Below are positions 22,086-33,586 of a DNA stretch of 64,000 nt, one piece after another (the first letter of the stretch is position 1; every line of letters starts with the position of its first letter). This DNA is from Lentinula raphanica (taxonomy: Eukaryota > Basidiomycota > Agaricomycetes > Agaricales > Omphalotaceae). The stretch spans positions 496,001-560,000 of the forward strand of contig JANVFP010000031.1 of assembly GCA_027919835.1 (NCBI GenBank), given 5' to 3'. The notes under the pieces were generated by a model. That model was not told the origin of the DNA. It saw only the letters and a list, made by a program, of their open reading frames with translations, and ran no database searches. A program made the translations under genes and the position numbers.

Positions 22086-23172
22086 CTAAGCCTGTTTGCT
22101 ATCGGACGATCGAGCTGCCACCCTACATGGCCCTCTTCCAATCTGCACAAGAAGTTCAAGATCGGGTACGATTCTGGTTGGAAGTCGTTTGTACTGAGAA
22201 TGGTATTCTCTGCAGTTGTTTAAAAACAACCTGTGAAGTTGCCACTTGATGAGGTTCGCATCATACGCCTCCCCGGGGTCCTCGACACCATGTGTCTGCG
22301 GCTGATTCGCATTCGTCTGCGGCTGCTCTGCGATCGCCTGTGGGTGGTCTGTATTCGCTTTCGGCTGTGGCTGCTCTGTATTCAGCTGTGGATGCCCGAC
22401 ATTCGTCTTTTGCTGCTCGACTTGGTTACACAGTTCTTCCACCAGCTTCTCGTAGATTCCGCGCCACGAATCTTCCTCCACATGTAGCAAACCTAGAAGG
22501 ACTCCATTGAATTCCGCAGGATATTTTGAGATATAGGCCCGGCGGCGCAAGAAAATCAGTGCTGCGCGCATGAAAGCCGCATAACCCTGGAATCGAACTT
22601 GGCCAACCAGCTCTTTATTCAGAGCGGTATAGGAGCCTTTGGGAAGCTTGATACCCGGGATCCTGAACTGACCCAGCTTTTGAGCTGTTATTTTCCTGGT
22701 CGCTGGAGCCAATCTGCGGGTAGTAATCGTCGCTTCCCAAGGCCAATTGAGGTTGGATTTTGGATCTGTTGCACGATTGTATACTGCACGCATTCCCCGG
22801 GCTCGGGGGCCCATGCAGAGGGTTAAAGCCTTAAGCAGATTTTCCAAGCGTTCGTTCGGGATAAGCTTCAGTTCATTGGAGTCTGGGAAAGCATTGAGTC
22901 CAAACATGAAGTAGTCCGGTTTCGGGCTTCCTTCACATTGAAGGTTTAGATATATATACCAGTTCAGAAGATGGATGAGACTAACTGTCTGGGACCGTTG
23001 AGCCGCTTGCAACAACAGAAGTTACCACCGGGGGAGGCCGGTGGAAATTCTGAGTATCGCGTTCTTGACGCGTTTGCGCGGTAGGTGTCGGATGGCCCGT
23101 CACGACGACGCGGCCAACCACGATCGAAAGAACTATGAGTAGCAGTCGGATTGGGTAGGCAAGTGCAACCAT
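22086..23172 (-). CDS. Secreted lineage-specific protein with Q-P repeats, copy 1
   Basis: Two exons: a signal peptide MVALAYPIRLLLIVLSIVVG to VPDS, a phase-1 intron at about 22924-22983, then SPKPDYFMFGLNAFPDSNE to the stop. The mature part has LKLIPNERLENLLKALTL, NLNWPWEA, GQVRFQGYAAFMRAALIFLR and HRLFLNNCREYHSQYK. Between residues about 240 and 280 lies a hydrophilic repeat of 7-8 residues around QPQ/HPQ (EQPQTNANQPQTH). I recognise no named family. The product is about 340 residues. The neighbouring gene at 24052-25070 is a clear paralog with the same architecture and intron phase. Secretion and copy divergence fit an effector-like or cell-surface protein, but that is inference. Confidence 0.75.
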
Positions 23173-24051
23173 GGTACTACGATAAGGTTGGGCTTTGATT
23201 TTTGATTCTTGAGAGGGTTGAATAGGCGAAAATTCTACAATTGAGTACGGATGTGGAGTGGAATGAGTTCCCGCAGCACTCAGCAGAGCATGTTACTCAC
23301 TTCGTGAAGAGATTTGACCAGCAAATCTTTCCTTGGTGACAACGGAGATGAGAGGAACGAGTGACCACTGACGACCGTCGATGATGGGTTATAAGTTGTG
23401 AAGAGGCTGTGCAAAGATATTCATCTCATCAGAGTGGCTGAGTCCAGCTGAGTTCGTCCAACGTTTCATGATCATCATGGACCCTCCGTCGCCAAGTTCA
23501 CAGCCTACAGAAGCCTGAGAGCAGCTTGAGAGGTTAGAGCCGTAGGAGGCGGTAGGGGGAGCAAGCCTCTGTCTGCCTTCGGGAACTCTGGACTGAGTTT
23601 AGAGGTGTCCTTCAATTGTTTGACTAAAAACCTTTCGAGAAGGGTTCGTGATAGGGACTTGAAATAATTGAATGAAAAAGATCATGATGCAGAAGGATAT
23701 GTTAGTGCCGGCTGTTCCTATTTGGGACCCCACCACTGGTCAGTGGTGGAGCCGTGTATAATTCATTCATTCATTCAGAACGCCTGAACGACGCCGGATA
23801 ATGAAGCGTCTATGTGATAAAACAACAGTAACCATAATCGTCGTATCTCCTGGCAGCAATCCACACCCGAAGGTGACAGTGATCTTGCTAACGAATGGTT
23901 CGAATGATACAACGAGGCGGGCATAATGATAGGTTGAATCTATAAAGCAGCGGTAGCTGGCAGGGAAATCGAAAATGCAACGAATGAGGAGGAGGATGGG
24001 ATGGACGAGATGGAATTGGGAATCGTGTATTGCATGGCTGGAAGGGCTCCC
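23173..24051. other. Intergenic stretch between the secreted paralogs
   Basis: No gene seen. Holds one copy of the upstream motif TTTGACCAGCAAATC (near 23318), a palindrome CCACCACTGGTCAGTGGTGG (23730-23749) and an ATTC tandem run (23762-23777). From about 23845 it resembles the 3' flank of copy 1. Confidence 0.5.
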
Positions 24052-25070
24052 CTAGGATTTCTTATCGGACGACCGAGCTGCGATCCTACAGGACCCTTTT
24101 CCGAATGACAAGAGAATTTCAAGCGAGGGTGGGTCGTTTTCCTTTAGCTTGTAGTCGGAATGGTATGTCCTGCAGTTGTTGTAGAATAGCCGGTGAAGTT
24201 TCCACCTAATGTGGTCCTTCGCATCAGACTCTGGGCGCACGACATTCGTCTGGGGGTGGTCCGCGTTCGTCTGTGGCTGCTCTGAATTCGTCTGAGGGTG
24301 GGCCGTATTCGTCTGCGACTGCTCTGCCTCGTCACAAAGGCTCCTCACCAATGTCGCGTAGCGTTCGCGCCATATAGCTTCATCTGCGAGTAAGAATTCG
24401 TTGAGCAACCTGAGGTTGCTGAGCACGTCGACGTCTTTACTACTGGGTTTTGCTGCGATGTAGCGCTGACTTTTCAAAAGATCCAGTGCAACTCGAATGA
24501 AACCAACTCGACCCTGGAATTGAAGGTGATGCAGTTTCTCCTTCAAAATGCGGTAGTACGCCTTAGGTTTCCGGGAGCCCGGAGGAAACCTGATCTGACC
24601 TAAACTTCGAGCTCCCTTGGCCGTGACCGGGGTCTGCTTCGCGACAGTAGTCTTCGCTTCCCAAGGCCAGTTGAGGTTAAGTTTCGGGTCTGAGTCAGGA
24701 TTATCTATTGCATGATATCCCTGACGGGGTTGAGACCCAATGAACATTATCAAGTCCGCGAGCATATTTTCCGAAATTGGCCTCGAAGAAGCGTCAAGTC
24801 CCATTACGTAGCACCATCGACTTGATTCTTCAAATTGATTTGAGATATGTGAAGTTTGAACTGGTGGTTGGCAGATGGATGACGCTTACCCTTACGGACT
24901 GGACCAGTTTTCACTGCGCTAGACGGGTTGTATTCCACGAACTTGTGTTCTCGAGCTTCAGTGTGTGTGTTAGGTGCAGGTGTGGTAGGTACGGGATGGC
25001 CCGTTACCACGATGCTGATTAGTATCGAACAGAGTATGAATAGCGGTGAAACTGTTGGAATGGGAACCAT
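24052..25070 (-). CDS. Secreted lineage-specific protein with Q-P repeats, copy 2
   Basis: The signal peptide MVPIPTVSPLFILCSILISI precedes VVTGHPVPTTPAPNTHT. A phase-1 intron (about 24820-24890) joins to SSRWCYVMGLDASSRPISEN. The shared core with copy 1 includes LNLNWPWEAKTT, LQFQGRVGFIRVALDLLK, HRLFYNNCRTYHSDYK and GSCRIAARSSD at the end. The repeat region reads SQTNTAHPQTNSEQPQTNAD and is shorter than in copy 1. Function unknown. The two copies differ at most positions outside the core, so the duplication is old or fast-evolving. Confidence 0.75.
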
Positions 25071-25984
25071 GGATATGGTTGGGCTTGCGAAGGGAGCAGT
25101 CGAGTTAGAATTTTATGATGGTCATGAAGTCATGAGCACCCACCTGTAGAAGCGATGACTAGGAGGAGGAGGTGTAGCGTGAAGTGTTCGAATTGGTGAC
25201 AGTATAGGCGAAGCTAGTGGGAAAGAACGTTGTAGTTCCGGCTGCACTCGACGATAGGAAGTACTCACTATGAGAAGGAATTTGACCAGCAAATCCTTTC
25301 TAGATGGCAACCTGGCGACAAATGAGATGAAAAGAGATGAAAAAAAGTCAAGGCATACGGGCACTTTTATCTCGTCAAAAAAGCCAGAAGGCGATGAGTC
25401 CGACGTCGGAGCTCGAACTGTCCTAGGGAGCTGTTTCAGTCTGGCTGGCCGTCTGTAGTCTTCAAAGAGTGCAGAAGTAGAATGATTCGGCAGCCGGCTC
25501 GATTTTGACCACTACGAAGGAGTTTGACCAACATGATATCCTTTCTGGTGGCAACCTGGCGACAGTTGAGTTAAAAAGAGGTGAGAACAAAATCAAGGCT
25601 TACGGGCACATTTATCTGTCTCGTCAAAGAGAGGCAATAATACGTCCGACGACGGACGTCGGAGCCTCCGAGGAGGGCTGTGGCCCTGGCACTGCATGCA
25701 CGACCAGATAAGTGGTCCAAAAATATGTTGAACTTATTTTGAATTCTCGAATAATGGGAAAATCCTAAGTAGCCCCATATATGGTAAAACATATCCTATA
25801 CTATATCCTATACTATAAATCATCTATTTTCAAAGTCCGCTTATTAGTCATTTTTAGTCAGCAATTTCGGCGCTTCCTTGGATTTAGTCAGCAAAATCTC
25901 CCTTTGATTTAGTCAGCAACTCGGCGCTTCTTTTGCATGGGCCGTTCCACTGGATAAGCGCCAACTCAGCAAAAGTTCAGCCAA
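25071..25984. other. Intergenic stretch with duplicated promoter-like repeats
   Basis: No gene seen. Two diverged direct copies of an approximately 110 bp segment lie at about 25265-25375 and 25508-25620 (shared words: TTTGACCA, GGCAACCTGGCGACA, TACGGGCAC, TCTCGTCAAA). A related copy sits upstream of the first paralog near 23318. They probably derive from the gene duplication. Confidence 0.55.
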
Positions 25985-25994
25985 CTTGAGCCTG

Positions 25995-26265
25995 TAAAGA
26001 TGCATCAGCAAAACAGGTGCGCGCTGGACAGCGCTGGACAGCGGCTACACCAGCTACACCAGCTACACCAAGGGTCCCATTGCACAGCACTGCCCAACGT
26101 TGATTGAGCACTGTCCAATACTTATACAATGCTTGTACAGCGCTGGACAGCACTGAATGGAAGCTGTCCGGCACTGGACAGCATTGAATGGGAGCTGTCC
26201 AGCACTGGACAGCATTGAATGGGAGCTGTCCAGCGCTGGACAACATTCAATAGTACCTGTACAGC
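25995..26265 (+). repeat. Minisatellite of CAGCGCTGGA / 31 bp units
   Basis: Begins with CAGCGCTGGACAGCGCTGGA and three CAGCTACAC units. It then carries a 31 bp unit starting CAGCATTGAATGGGAGCTGT repeated almost perfectly (about 26181-26242), with degraded copies either side. The unit is partly self-complementary (CAGCGCTG). Confidence 0.8.
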
Positions 26266-26337
26266 ACTATTCAATGCTAGATATAGAATCAATTATCACC
26301 GGCACTTGAAACTGACGAATTGTGTGAATTGTGAGCG

Positions 26338-26462
26338 AATGGCCGACGAACGAACGACGAACGACGAAACAAACAACGAAACAAACGACGAAACAAACGA
26401 CGAACAATGAATGAACGACGAACGACAAACCACAAACGACAAACGAACGATGAATAATGAAT
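26338..26462 (+). repeat. AACGACGAA-type simple repeat
   Basis: Runs of ACGAAC, AACGACGAAACA and AATGA words in tandem. Low complexity, no coding meaning seen. Confidence 0.75.
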
Positions 26463-26605
26463 GACTGTGAACAAACAGTATTATTGAACCTATGTAGAAC
26501 GAGCAACAAGTTTGTTTCTATGCAGATGAGCAGTCCGCTGTGACTATGTACAAAGCACTTCTATGATATGAGATTACTGAGGCAGATTTAGTACGAGTTC
26601 AATAA

Positions 26606-29600
26606 TCAATCGAGAGTAATGCCAGCAAGGATCTCCTTTTCAATGTCCAAGTCGGAATCGTCTTCCCCTCCTAGGTTCTTCGACATACCAGCCGCTTTAC
26701 TTCAAAAAAAGGGAATGTCAGTAATGCTAAAAGTGAACGCCAACCAGACGCTTACCAGCCTGCCTGTGCCCAAGAGTTGAGATTGTTCTGGACTTTGTTC
26801 CAGTGTAGTGCGTTGGGTCTTATGCCGTTGATGATACCAAGCATACATTTATATGCCCGAGCGTATGTGGCGGAGGAGAGATCCTTCTTAACCAGCTTGG
26901 GACCCTCTTCGTACTCTTCGATACAATTGCGCACCTAAAAACCAATTCGTATTAGTCAACAACAATATCAGTACTATAATACGCACCACGGTCATGATGA
27001 ATGCCAAAGCGACTACTGGCACACTCGTAGAGAAATGTTCAGGGAATTTTCGTGCGATCGCGGAGTTCTCGTTGTAGTAGGCTTGCACGCAAGCGTCGCG
27101 TAAGCAAGGATTCGATATGTTATTGGTTTTGCCCTGATTCGCTCAAAGTTTGTTAGCAGCAAATGGACTAACAGTAAAAAGCAATCACCATTTCGTCAAC
27201 TCCGTACTTCAGAAAATCATGGTCTTTCAAGAGTGCTGCAACCTTATTCTGGACGATTCGGACCTCATCTGCAGAATTGCAGTTGCCACTCCTCGGTAAA
27301 TCAGCCTCCACGAGTGGAAGCTCATAAGCGGCGGTGACCAATGGGCGAATCTTCCGTTTGATGGCGCTCCGAAAAAAAGACGTGTCCTTATAGAGCTGTG
27401 ATAAGGATGCACATTTTCAGCGATGTAACTTTGTATAGGCACGGAAATTTACATACCAGTTTCAGAATGTCATTTCGGTGAATGTCGAGATATCCTGTAG
27501 CTGTATCAGAAAGGCCCATGGTAACACTAAAAGGACAAATCATACCTGCTTCCACTTGAATGTTTTCTTCAACACAGCGAGTGATTGCGTGGTTTAAAGC
27601 ATCCGCAAAACACGGATGACCCATACGAGGGAACGGCTCCTGCGTAACTAGATAAAGGTGGACGAGATGCTTTGCATACCCGATGAGCTTTTTCATCGAA
27701 GGCGGATAGAATTTTGCCATGGTTGGGCCTGAGGAAATCTGGGACGAGTGAGACGCTTTTGTCTCCGTTGAGTTGACTTGGGCTACAATAACCACACATT
27801 AGATTCTAGAATGACAATGATAAGTCACAAAACTTACATGAAGCAGCTGTGGGGGGAGGGTTGTATCCTGCAGAGACGGTGGATGAAGGTCTGACTGGGC
27901 CTCGCAAAGAAGCTCTGGAAGGCACTCTGGATACATTGGACAATGGAACACTCAATAGATTGTTCGTGGAAAAAGACTGGGCAGAAGAAGCCCGGGCTAG
28001 ATCAGGTATCAGTGCAGAATGGATCGTGAGTTGGAACTCGACTCATACCGAGATTTGTTGCACGAAGGAAGGGCACTGGAGAGAGATAACCTAGAGGTGT
28101 GAGTGAGAATAGGCTCTATCAATATTGGATCATGTCGAACTCACGGTCTCGGGGATTTGTGGGTGGGATATCATGGAAGTAGCGATTTGTACTGGCTGCC
28201 TCAGTATTAGCACCACCCTGGTCGTCGATATCTGCATCGCCGTCAGCATCTGCATCGCTGTCAGCGTCTGCATCGCCGTCAGCATCTGCATCGCCGTCAG
28301 CGTGTGCATTGCCATCTGCCTCGCTGTCAGCATCTGTGCCGAGCCCATAGTTTCCAGTAGACTGTTGAAAGTTACTATAGTGCAAAGACGCGGCAGTTGG
28401 AGGCTTGAAAGTGCGATTCCGTGATCGATAAGCGTCGACTACATCCTGAGTGAATATTAATACGGTTTCCAAAAAGTTTTAAAAAAAGACCTACCTCATC
28501 GTCCTCGTTGTGGCCGGACTCTCCTGGAAGATGCAAACCTTGAAGATAAGGACTTTCTGTATCGTTCCGATAGGCCGAAGACGTTCCTACGGGCCTGATA
28601 GTAAGCACAAGTCAGATATAGTTGAAAGTACGAACTGCTAGGTAGATGCAACTGCTCTGTACAAGACGTCAACAGAGCTACTAGTCGATGGGGATCAACG
28701 CATACCTTGCTGAGCCATATCAAGCATGCTGCGGTCCTGTTCATACCAGTCGTCGTCTTGAGGCAAGTTACCGGTGCCGTGAAGGTCGTCGTTGTTCCAC
28801 GGCATGGATATGTTGTTGAAGTCCTGTTGGTCTCGATTGTTGTTATCTGCTCTGACTCCAAAATTGTCGACGTTGTGATAATTCCGTTGAATTGCGTGCT
28901 GGTTGAAGTTGTCATAGTTCGGTTGGTTTGGATGCTGAAAGAAGTTGTTGCCGTTGTGATAGTTCGTTTGATTCGCATGCTGATCGACTGGGAAGTTGTC
29001 GGCGTTGTGATAGTTCAGTTGATTGGCATGCTGAATTGAGTTGTCGGCATTCTGAAAATTAAGCTGATTGATATGTTGGTCGACGTTGTGATAATTCATT
29101 TGATATCGATTGAAGGCGACGGTATTCACGTCCGTGTTCATGTTAGCGCCATGGTGCGAAGGAAGGTCTAAAAGTACAAAGTCAAAACTGAGATTCATGA
29201 GCTAGCGAGAAAATACGTGCGTGTCTGCATGGGGACATTGAATGAAGAAGCATTAGGAAACTTATGAGCTGCGTCAGAGGGTAAGCTGAGCAGAGAAGCA
29301 ACGAGAATACCTGGTTGTTATTAGTATGTATCTCAGGTATGCTAATAGGCTTTGGGATCGACCGTGGTTGAACAGGTTGTGGTGGAGGCAGCGCGTCATC
29401 AGCGCGAGTCTTCTTTGCTCTGGATCTGGGCTTCCTCTAAGTTGATACATAATTAGATAGGTAGCGGTTGAATCAAAGCTGAGCCTACTGAAGTCGGAGC
29501 CATTACATTGACTGACTCTTGGTTGTCAGCGGGAGTAACTTTTGACTTGCCTCCGCGTTGTTTTGGATTGGTGACCGAGTTCCCGACTTTCTCGAGCTGA

Positions 29601-29814
29601 GCGACAGCGCCCCCTAAACCTCGATTGGCCCGAACAGGTCGCTGTGTTCTCAATGCTAAATTATCATGATAAAATGCGACGGTGACCAATACGTACAGCT
29701 GACCAGAATTAGAGAACGATGAACATTGAAAGAAATGAGATACTTACTGTTCGTTTGTGCCGGATTGGGAGCACGAGATTGGCCTGAGTTTTGAACCGTG
29801 TTACCTGCCATGCT
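26606..29814 (-). CDS. DUF6532-domain protein with acidic and Asn-rich repeats
   Basis: A multi-exon gene from MAGNTVQNSGQSRAPNPAQT. The N-terminal part is basic (RKPRSRAKKTRADDA). A middle section has Asn-rich imperfect repeats (QHANQLNYHNADN, 28840-29100) and an Ala-Asp hexapeptide repeat. The C-terminal DUF6532 domain runs SMKKLIGYAKHLVHLYLVTQ, PCFADALNHAITRCVEENI, LDIHRNDILKL, then KFPEHFSTSVPVVALAFIMT and YARAYKCMLGIINGIRP. The last exon, reached by an intron at about 26701-26755, ends DIEKEILAGITLD. DUF6532 proteins are expanded in Agaricomycetes; function unknown. About eight exons; boundaries in the middle are approximate. The small gene upstream on the same strand ends in a similar VTLD. 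Confidence 0.75.
28209..28330 (-). repeat. 18 bp coding repeat (Asp-Ala-Asp-Gly hexapeptide)
   Basis: Tandem 18 bp units, plus-strand ATCTGCATCGCCGTCAGC with few changes, about six copies inside the DUF6532 gene. On the coding strand they encode an (ADADGD)n acidic tract. Likely variable in length between strains. Confidence 0.8.
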
Positions 29815-30023
29815 GGTAGTACAGGTGAGCGAGTTCAAACTTCAAACTCGAACAATGATGACCTTTGTCGTTCAATCACAGATGGCTTATTAATTATTTC
29901 TCATCACACTAGGTAGTAGCATTCAAATTTCTCATCTCACAATACTGGCAGACAGAAAACGAACGAATTTTTTGATAAAAGCAGCAAAGTACAACGTTTC
30001 AAAATATGCTATTGCAGTACATA

Positions 30024-30673
30024 TCAATCTAGAGTAACAGATGCATGGACGTTCCCGCAATAGACAGTAAGAATATCTGAAGGCCAAATGGATTGAGTGA
30101 ATCGCAAGCAGAGAAACGAGAGTGATACCTACCGTTCTCTCTTACGACATGAGTAGTGAAGTCAGGGAGGAAGTCAGATACGGACGAGTCTTCGTCAGAG
30201 CACAAAAGATAATCTTAAACAAGTTAGGAAACACTTGCGTTTGGCGCTGTATTGTACTTACCTGAGCTATGGGGGCAAGAAACGGGCCCATCAAATCTTG
30301 GCGTCACGTCTACTGTCTTTTCGGCCTCGTTGAGAAAAGAGTTGAGAGAACGATAGTGCTCGAATAGGAGTCGACATAGTTGAAGCTTGTGCTGTATGAG
30401 TTGATGCTCCGCCAATCGAATCGTCTCCCGCAATTCCGCGATGTTTAGAAGGTCATTGGTTTGTTGCTGTGTAGGCGGCACCGATTCCTGTTGAAAGTGT
30501 TAAAAGCAGTAGTAAACCATCGCCACACTTAGCAACATACGAATTCATTTCCTATGTCCCAAGCCATGAGTTCATCTAACTTAGGCTGAAGGTATTGGAA
30601 ATCTGAAAAGATTATGAACACCGTCAGCAGTACTGAGGTCTTTCAACGTACCTCTTTCGTTGTAGACCGACAT
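30024..30673 (-). CDS. Small conserved-looking protein, unknown function
   Basis: Five exons join cleanly: MSVYNER, DFQYLQPKLDELMAWDIGNE, ESVPPTQQQTNDLLNIAELR onward, then DYLLCSDEDSSVSDFLPD, then DILTVYCGNVHASVTLD and stop. The product is about 147 residues. Residues 35-85 form a likely coiled coil (NIAELRETIRLAEHQLIQHK). The C-terminal half is acidic with a short hydrophobic end. No known domain recognised. It lies 210 bp upstream of the DUF6532 gene on the same strand and shares its terminal -TLD. Confidence 0.65.
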
Positions 30674-31596
30674 ATTGAGACTAGAGATCATTAGTATGCT
30701 GATCACGACCTAATTTGCGGAATTTACTCACAATTTTTTGCGATGAGTTTACAAGGTTTACAAGGAACGTCGAAGTTGAGTGGAAAGACAAAAATGGTCA
30801 CATGGTTCAGGACTTTCAACCAATTTCACGCGCGCTTTTTCTGACGCCTTTTCTTTCTGGACCACCACTTCTCAGACCGCTCACCATCTACCGGCTTCAT
30901 TCTTTGCAGTCACCAGACGCCCAGCCCCTCCTTAGGCAAGGCTCTGTGGATTGTAGCGTCTCTCGGAAAGCACACGGGCGCTTTGGCTTGGTCTTCCTAT
31001 CAATGCTTGCGATAAAAGCGAAACAATGAGAGGGTCGTCGTTATTTCCAGGTAGGTGTCAGCCCACTTCTTGCATGATAGACCCATCTTATCTGGCTTGA
31101 AATAGTGATTTTCCAGTCAATTTCTGGCCGCCGTTCTCGTTTCTTCAGGAAAATTCAAGTCGTTGATGCCGGCGTTCTTTCATCTCTCTCAAGGCAATCA
31201 ACGGAAAGCTCAGCCATCCTTCCCCTCCCTTCCATTATGGGGCTGGCTGAAGCCAGTACTCCTTCGTCTCTAAATTTCAGTGAGCCCGCCTGTGCAGCAT
31301 ATGTCTGTATCACTCTTCGTACTCATTCAATCTTCCTCCAGATCCAAACCTGGACAGGTTCTATCTCTTAAAATTGAGAGTTTGCATCAACGAGTGCAGT
31401 GACATAGCTTTATTGCCTTGGTGGCTCGACCAATTTTTAATGGTTCCCATGAAACTTGCTTTGGTTCCTCTCAGGTATGGGCGTGAGTTTCCGAAGTTTG
31501 TCTTAAATTTCTGTCTGACCATTCTCCTTGATCAGCGTGGTTAATGAGATCGTCTCCACATTTCCATATGTTCACCGACGTCCATTCGCGACCTCC
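30674..31596. other. Intergenic stretch, no gene seen
   Basis: CT-rich sequence between the small minus-strand gene and the tandem repeats. Frames present show no family resemblance. Confidence 0.5.
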
Positions 31597-32215
31597 CACC
31601 GAGTCATCATCAAACCCACTGTCATCCACTCACGACCTCCCTGCTGCATTCACTTGCACTATCACCCGCCTAGCTTTTCTTCTGCCTGTTCGAGCGCGGA
31701 AACGCGTTGTCGTCCTGCCAATTTTGCCGTCTATGTATCAATCTACCCTTGTACGCTCCAAAAACCTTCTCTGCGGGGCTTTGCTCTGAGATAGGTCTCA
31801 AGAACTCTATGGGAATCAGCTACTCACGCATGCTCGTCAAATGCCCATCAAGGGCCACCGAATCATCTTCAAACCCACCGTCATCCACTCGCGATCTCCC
31901 TGCTTCTTCTGCACGTTTGAGTGTGGAAACGGGTTGTGTCTTGCCAATCTTGCCGTCTATGTATCAATCTGTCTCTTATAGGGCTATCATAGCCTTATTG
32001 AAGCCTTCTCTTTGAAACCATGGGCTTTGCTCTGGGATGTGTCCCAAAAGCTATTGGTTATGCATCACTTATGCATGTTTCTCAAATGCTCATCAAGGAC
32101 CACCGAGTCATCATCAAACCCGCCACCATCCACTCGCGAACTCCGTGCTGCCTTCGATTTTCTCAATCTTTTCTCCTGTGTCGTTCAAAGCCTTGCCATA
32201 CCGTCGCTCTTGCCC
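31597..32215 (+). repeat. Three diverged tandem units of about 245-260 bp
   Basis: Three copies of the block CACCGARTCATCWTCAAACC start at 31597, 31856 and 32101. Flanking words such as GGGCTTTGCTCTG and CATCAAGG also repeat at the same spacing. Unit similarity is moderate. Possibly a subterminal repeat of the adjoining Plavaka transposon or a local satellite. Confidence 0.7.
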
Positions 32216-32399
32216 TTTAAGTAATCACTTAGCTCGCACATATGTTCGATACGCCCGTCAAAGATTTTCATATATTTTTGTGTTGAATACGCAGACGAGT
32301 TGTAGGTACTATCAGTCTACATTAATTGAACCTGTTTGAGACCGATTCGAATATTTCTAAGAGGTCGGTTTCGAGGTCGGCGCCTATCTGAAAAAACTC
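32216..32399. other. Upstream flank of Plavaka fragment
   Basis: Short non-coding stretch between the tandem repeats and the transposase start. Nothing recognised. Confidence 0.4.
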
Positions 32400-33586
32400 A
32401 TGCCCTTTGCGAACAACCACAAACGTATTTGGCGTTGTGTCCACTGTGGCCGCCAGTGTAAAACGGAGAAAGGGTTGAATTCCCATGTCACGCAAGTCCA
32501 ATGCTGGAAGGCCAGTAGTATGCCCTTAATGACTCTCCAGTCGATGCTCGCCGCTTGCACTACATCTCTTCGGAATCTTCCCTCCATCCCCACAGCTCCT
32601 GAACCAAATTCAAGCCATACTACTCAAAGCAATCACACCGATATTCCGACCCAAATGGAACTTCTGAATCATAATTTACAGAGGAATGATGAAGAGGGGT
32701 TGAACGACAACTTGTTGACTGGCCCAAATCCGCACTCGAGCTCAAGCTCGAACATCAACACAAACACCCTCAGCTATTCCCGTCAACAACACCTCTGCAT
32801 TGAACCTTTTCCTGGGGCGGCCGCTGTTTACTACCCTGGACAGACTGCTTTGGACGAATTCAATGACGACAGATTTGCCACAGAGAGGAAGACAAATCTA
32901 TACTATCCTTTTGCGAATCGAAACGAGTGGCAATCAGCGAATTGGCTGCTCACCTCTTCACTAACAATGGCAGAAATTGATGGTTACTTGAAGCTTGAAG
33001 TTGTATGTGAACCCTTCGTCTTCGATACCTACCTTCAGCTGACTTTGATGCTATTGTTTAGACCAAGAATAATCAGCTCTCTTTCCGTACATCCCATGAG
33101 CTCAAGGCACGCATGGACTTGCTCCCTCCTGTTGCTCGCTGGAAATCAAAAAAATTGATTGTGGATCCCTCGTATCCTACAAAGAAGCCTGTCCATCTGT
33201 TCTACAGGGATGCCATCGAAGTCCTGCAAGACATCCTCAAAAGCCCACTCGTCCAAGATTATCTTTCCTTCACACCACTCCAGATATTTGAAACGGCGGC
33301 AAAGTTAACTAAAGTCTATGACTCTTGGCTTTCAGGCGAACGAGCTTGGAGGCTGCAGGTATGCTTCCAGTTATCGCCCCTCCTAAATATCATCTCTAAC
33401 CGGGACTTATTTCTAGTCAGAGCTTCCTCAAGGGCACACCCTCATTGGGACAATCCTCTCCTCGGACAAAACTATGATTTCGGTTATGACTGGAAACCGA
33501 TGTGCTCATCCACTTCTGATCAGTGTTGCCAACATCGACTGTGAATATCTGTCTAAGGCCTCCCATCATCTGTTCCAACTGCTCGC
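32400..33586 (+). pseudogene. Plavaka (CACTA superfamily) transposase, 3'-truncated
   Basis: Starts MPFANNHKRIWRCVHCGRQC, a C2H2-type finger (CVHCGRQCKTEKGLNSHVTQ). Next is a Ser/Asn-rich linker, then the Plavaka landmarks YYPFANRNEWQSANWLLTS and SLTMAEIDGYLKL. After an intron (about 33001-33062) come LSFRTSHELKARMDLLP, VHLFYRDAIEVLQDILKSPL and YDSWLSGERAWRLQ. A second intron (about 33358-33416) leads to GTILSSDKTMISVMTGNR and HPLLISVANIDCEY. The frame is open until SKASHHLFQLLA, where the LTR of the large retrotransposon begins. The DDE catalytic region would lie downstream and is absent. It is broken by insertion or recombination, not by stops. Confidence 0.88.

Noticed and set aside
28230..28330. 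Possible CRISPR-like array
   Set aside because: The 18 bp units are contiguous coding repeats with no spacers, inside a eukaryotic gene.
28125..28424. Plus-strand frame rich in CIAVSICIAVSV
   Set aside because: Shadow of the (ADADGD)n repeat of the minus-strand DUF6532 gene.
32400..33158. A stand-alone C2H2 transcription factor
   Set aside because: The finger is followed by Plavaka transposase blocks in the spliced frame, so it is the transposase N-terminus.
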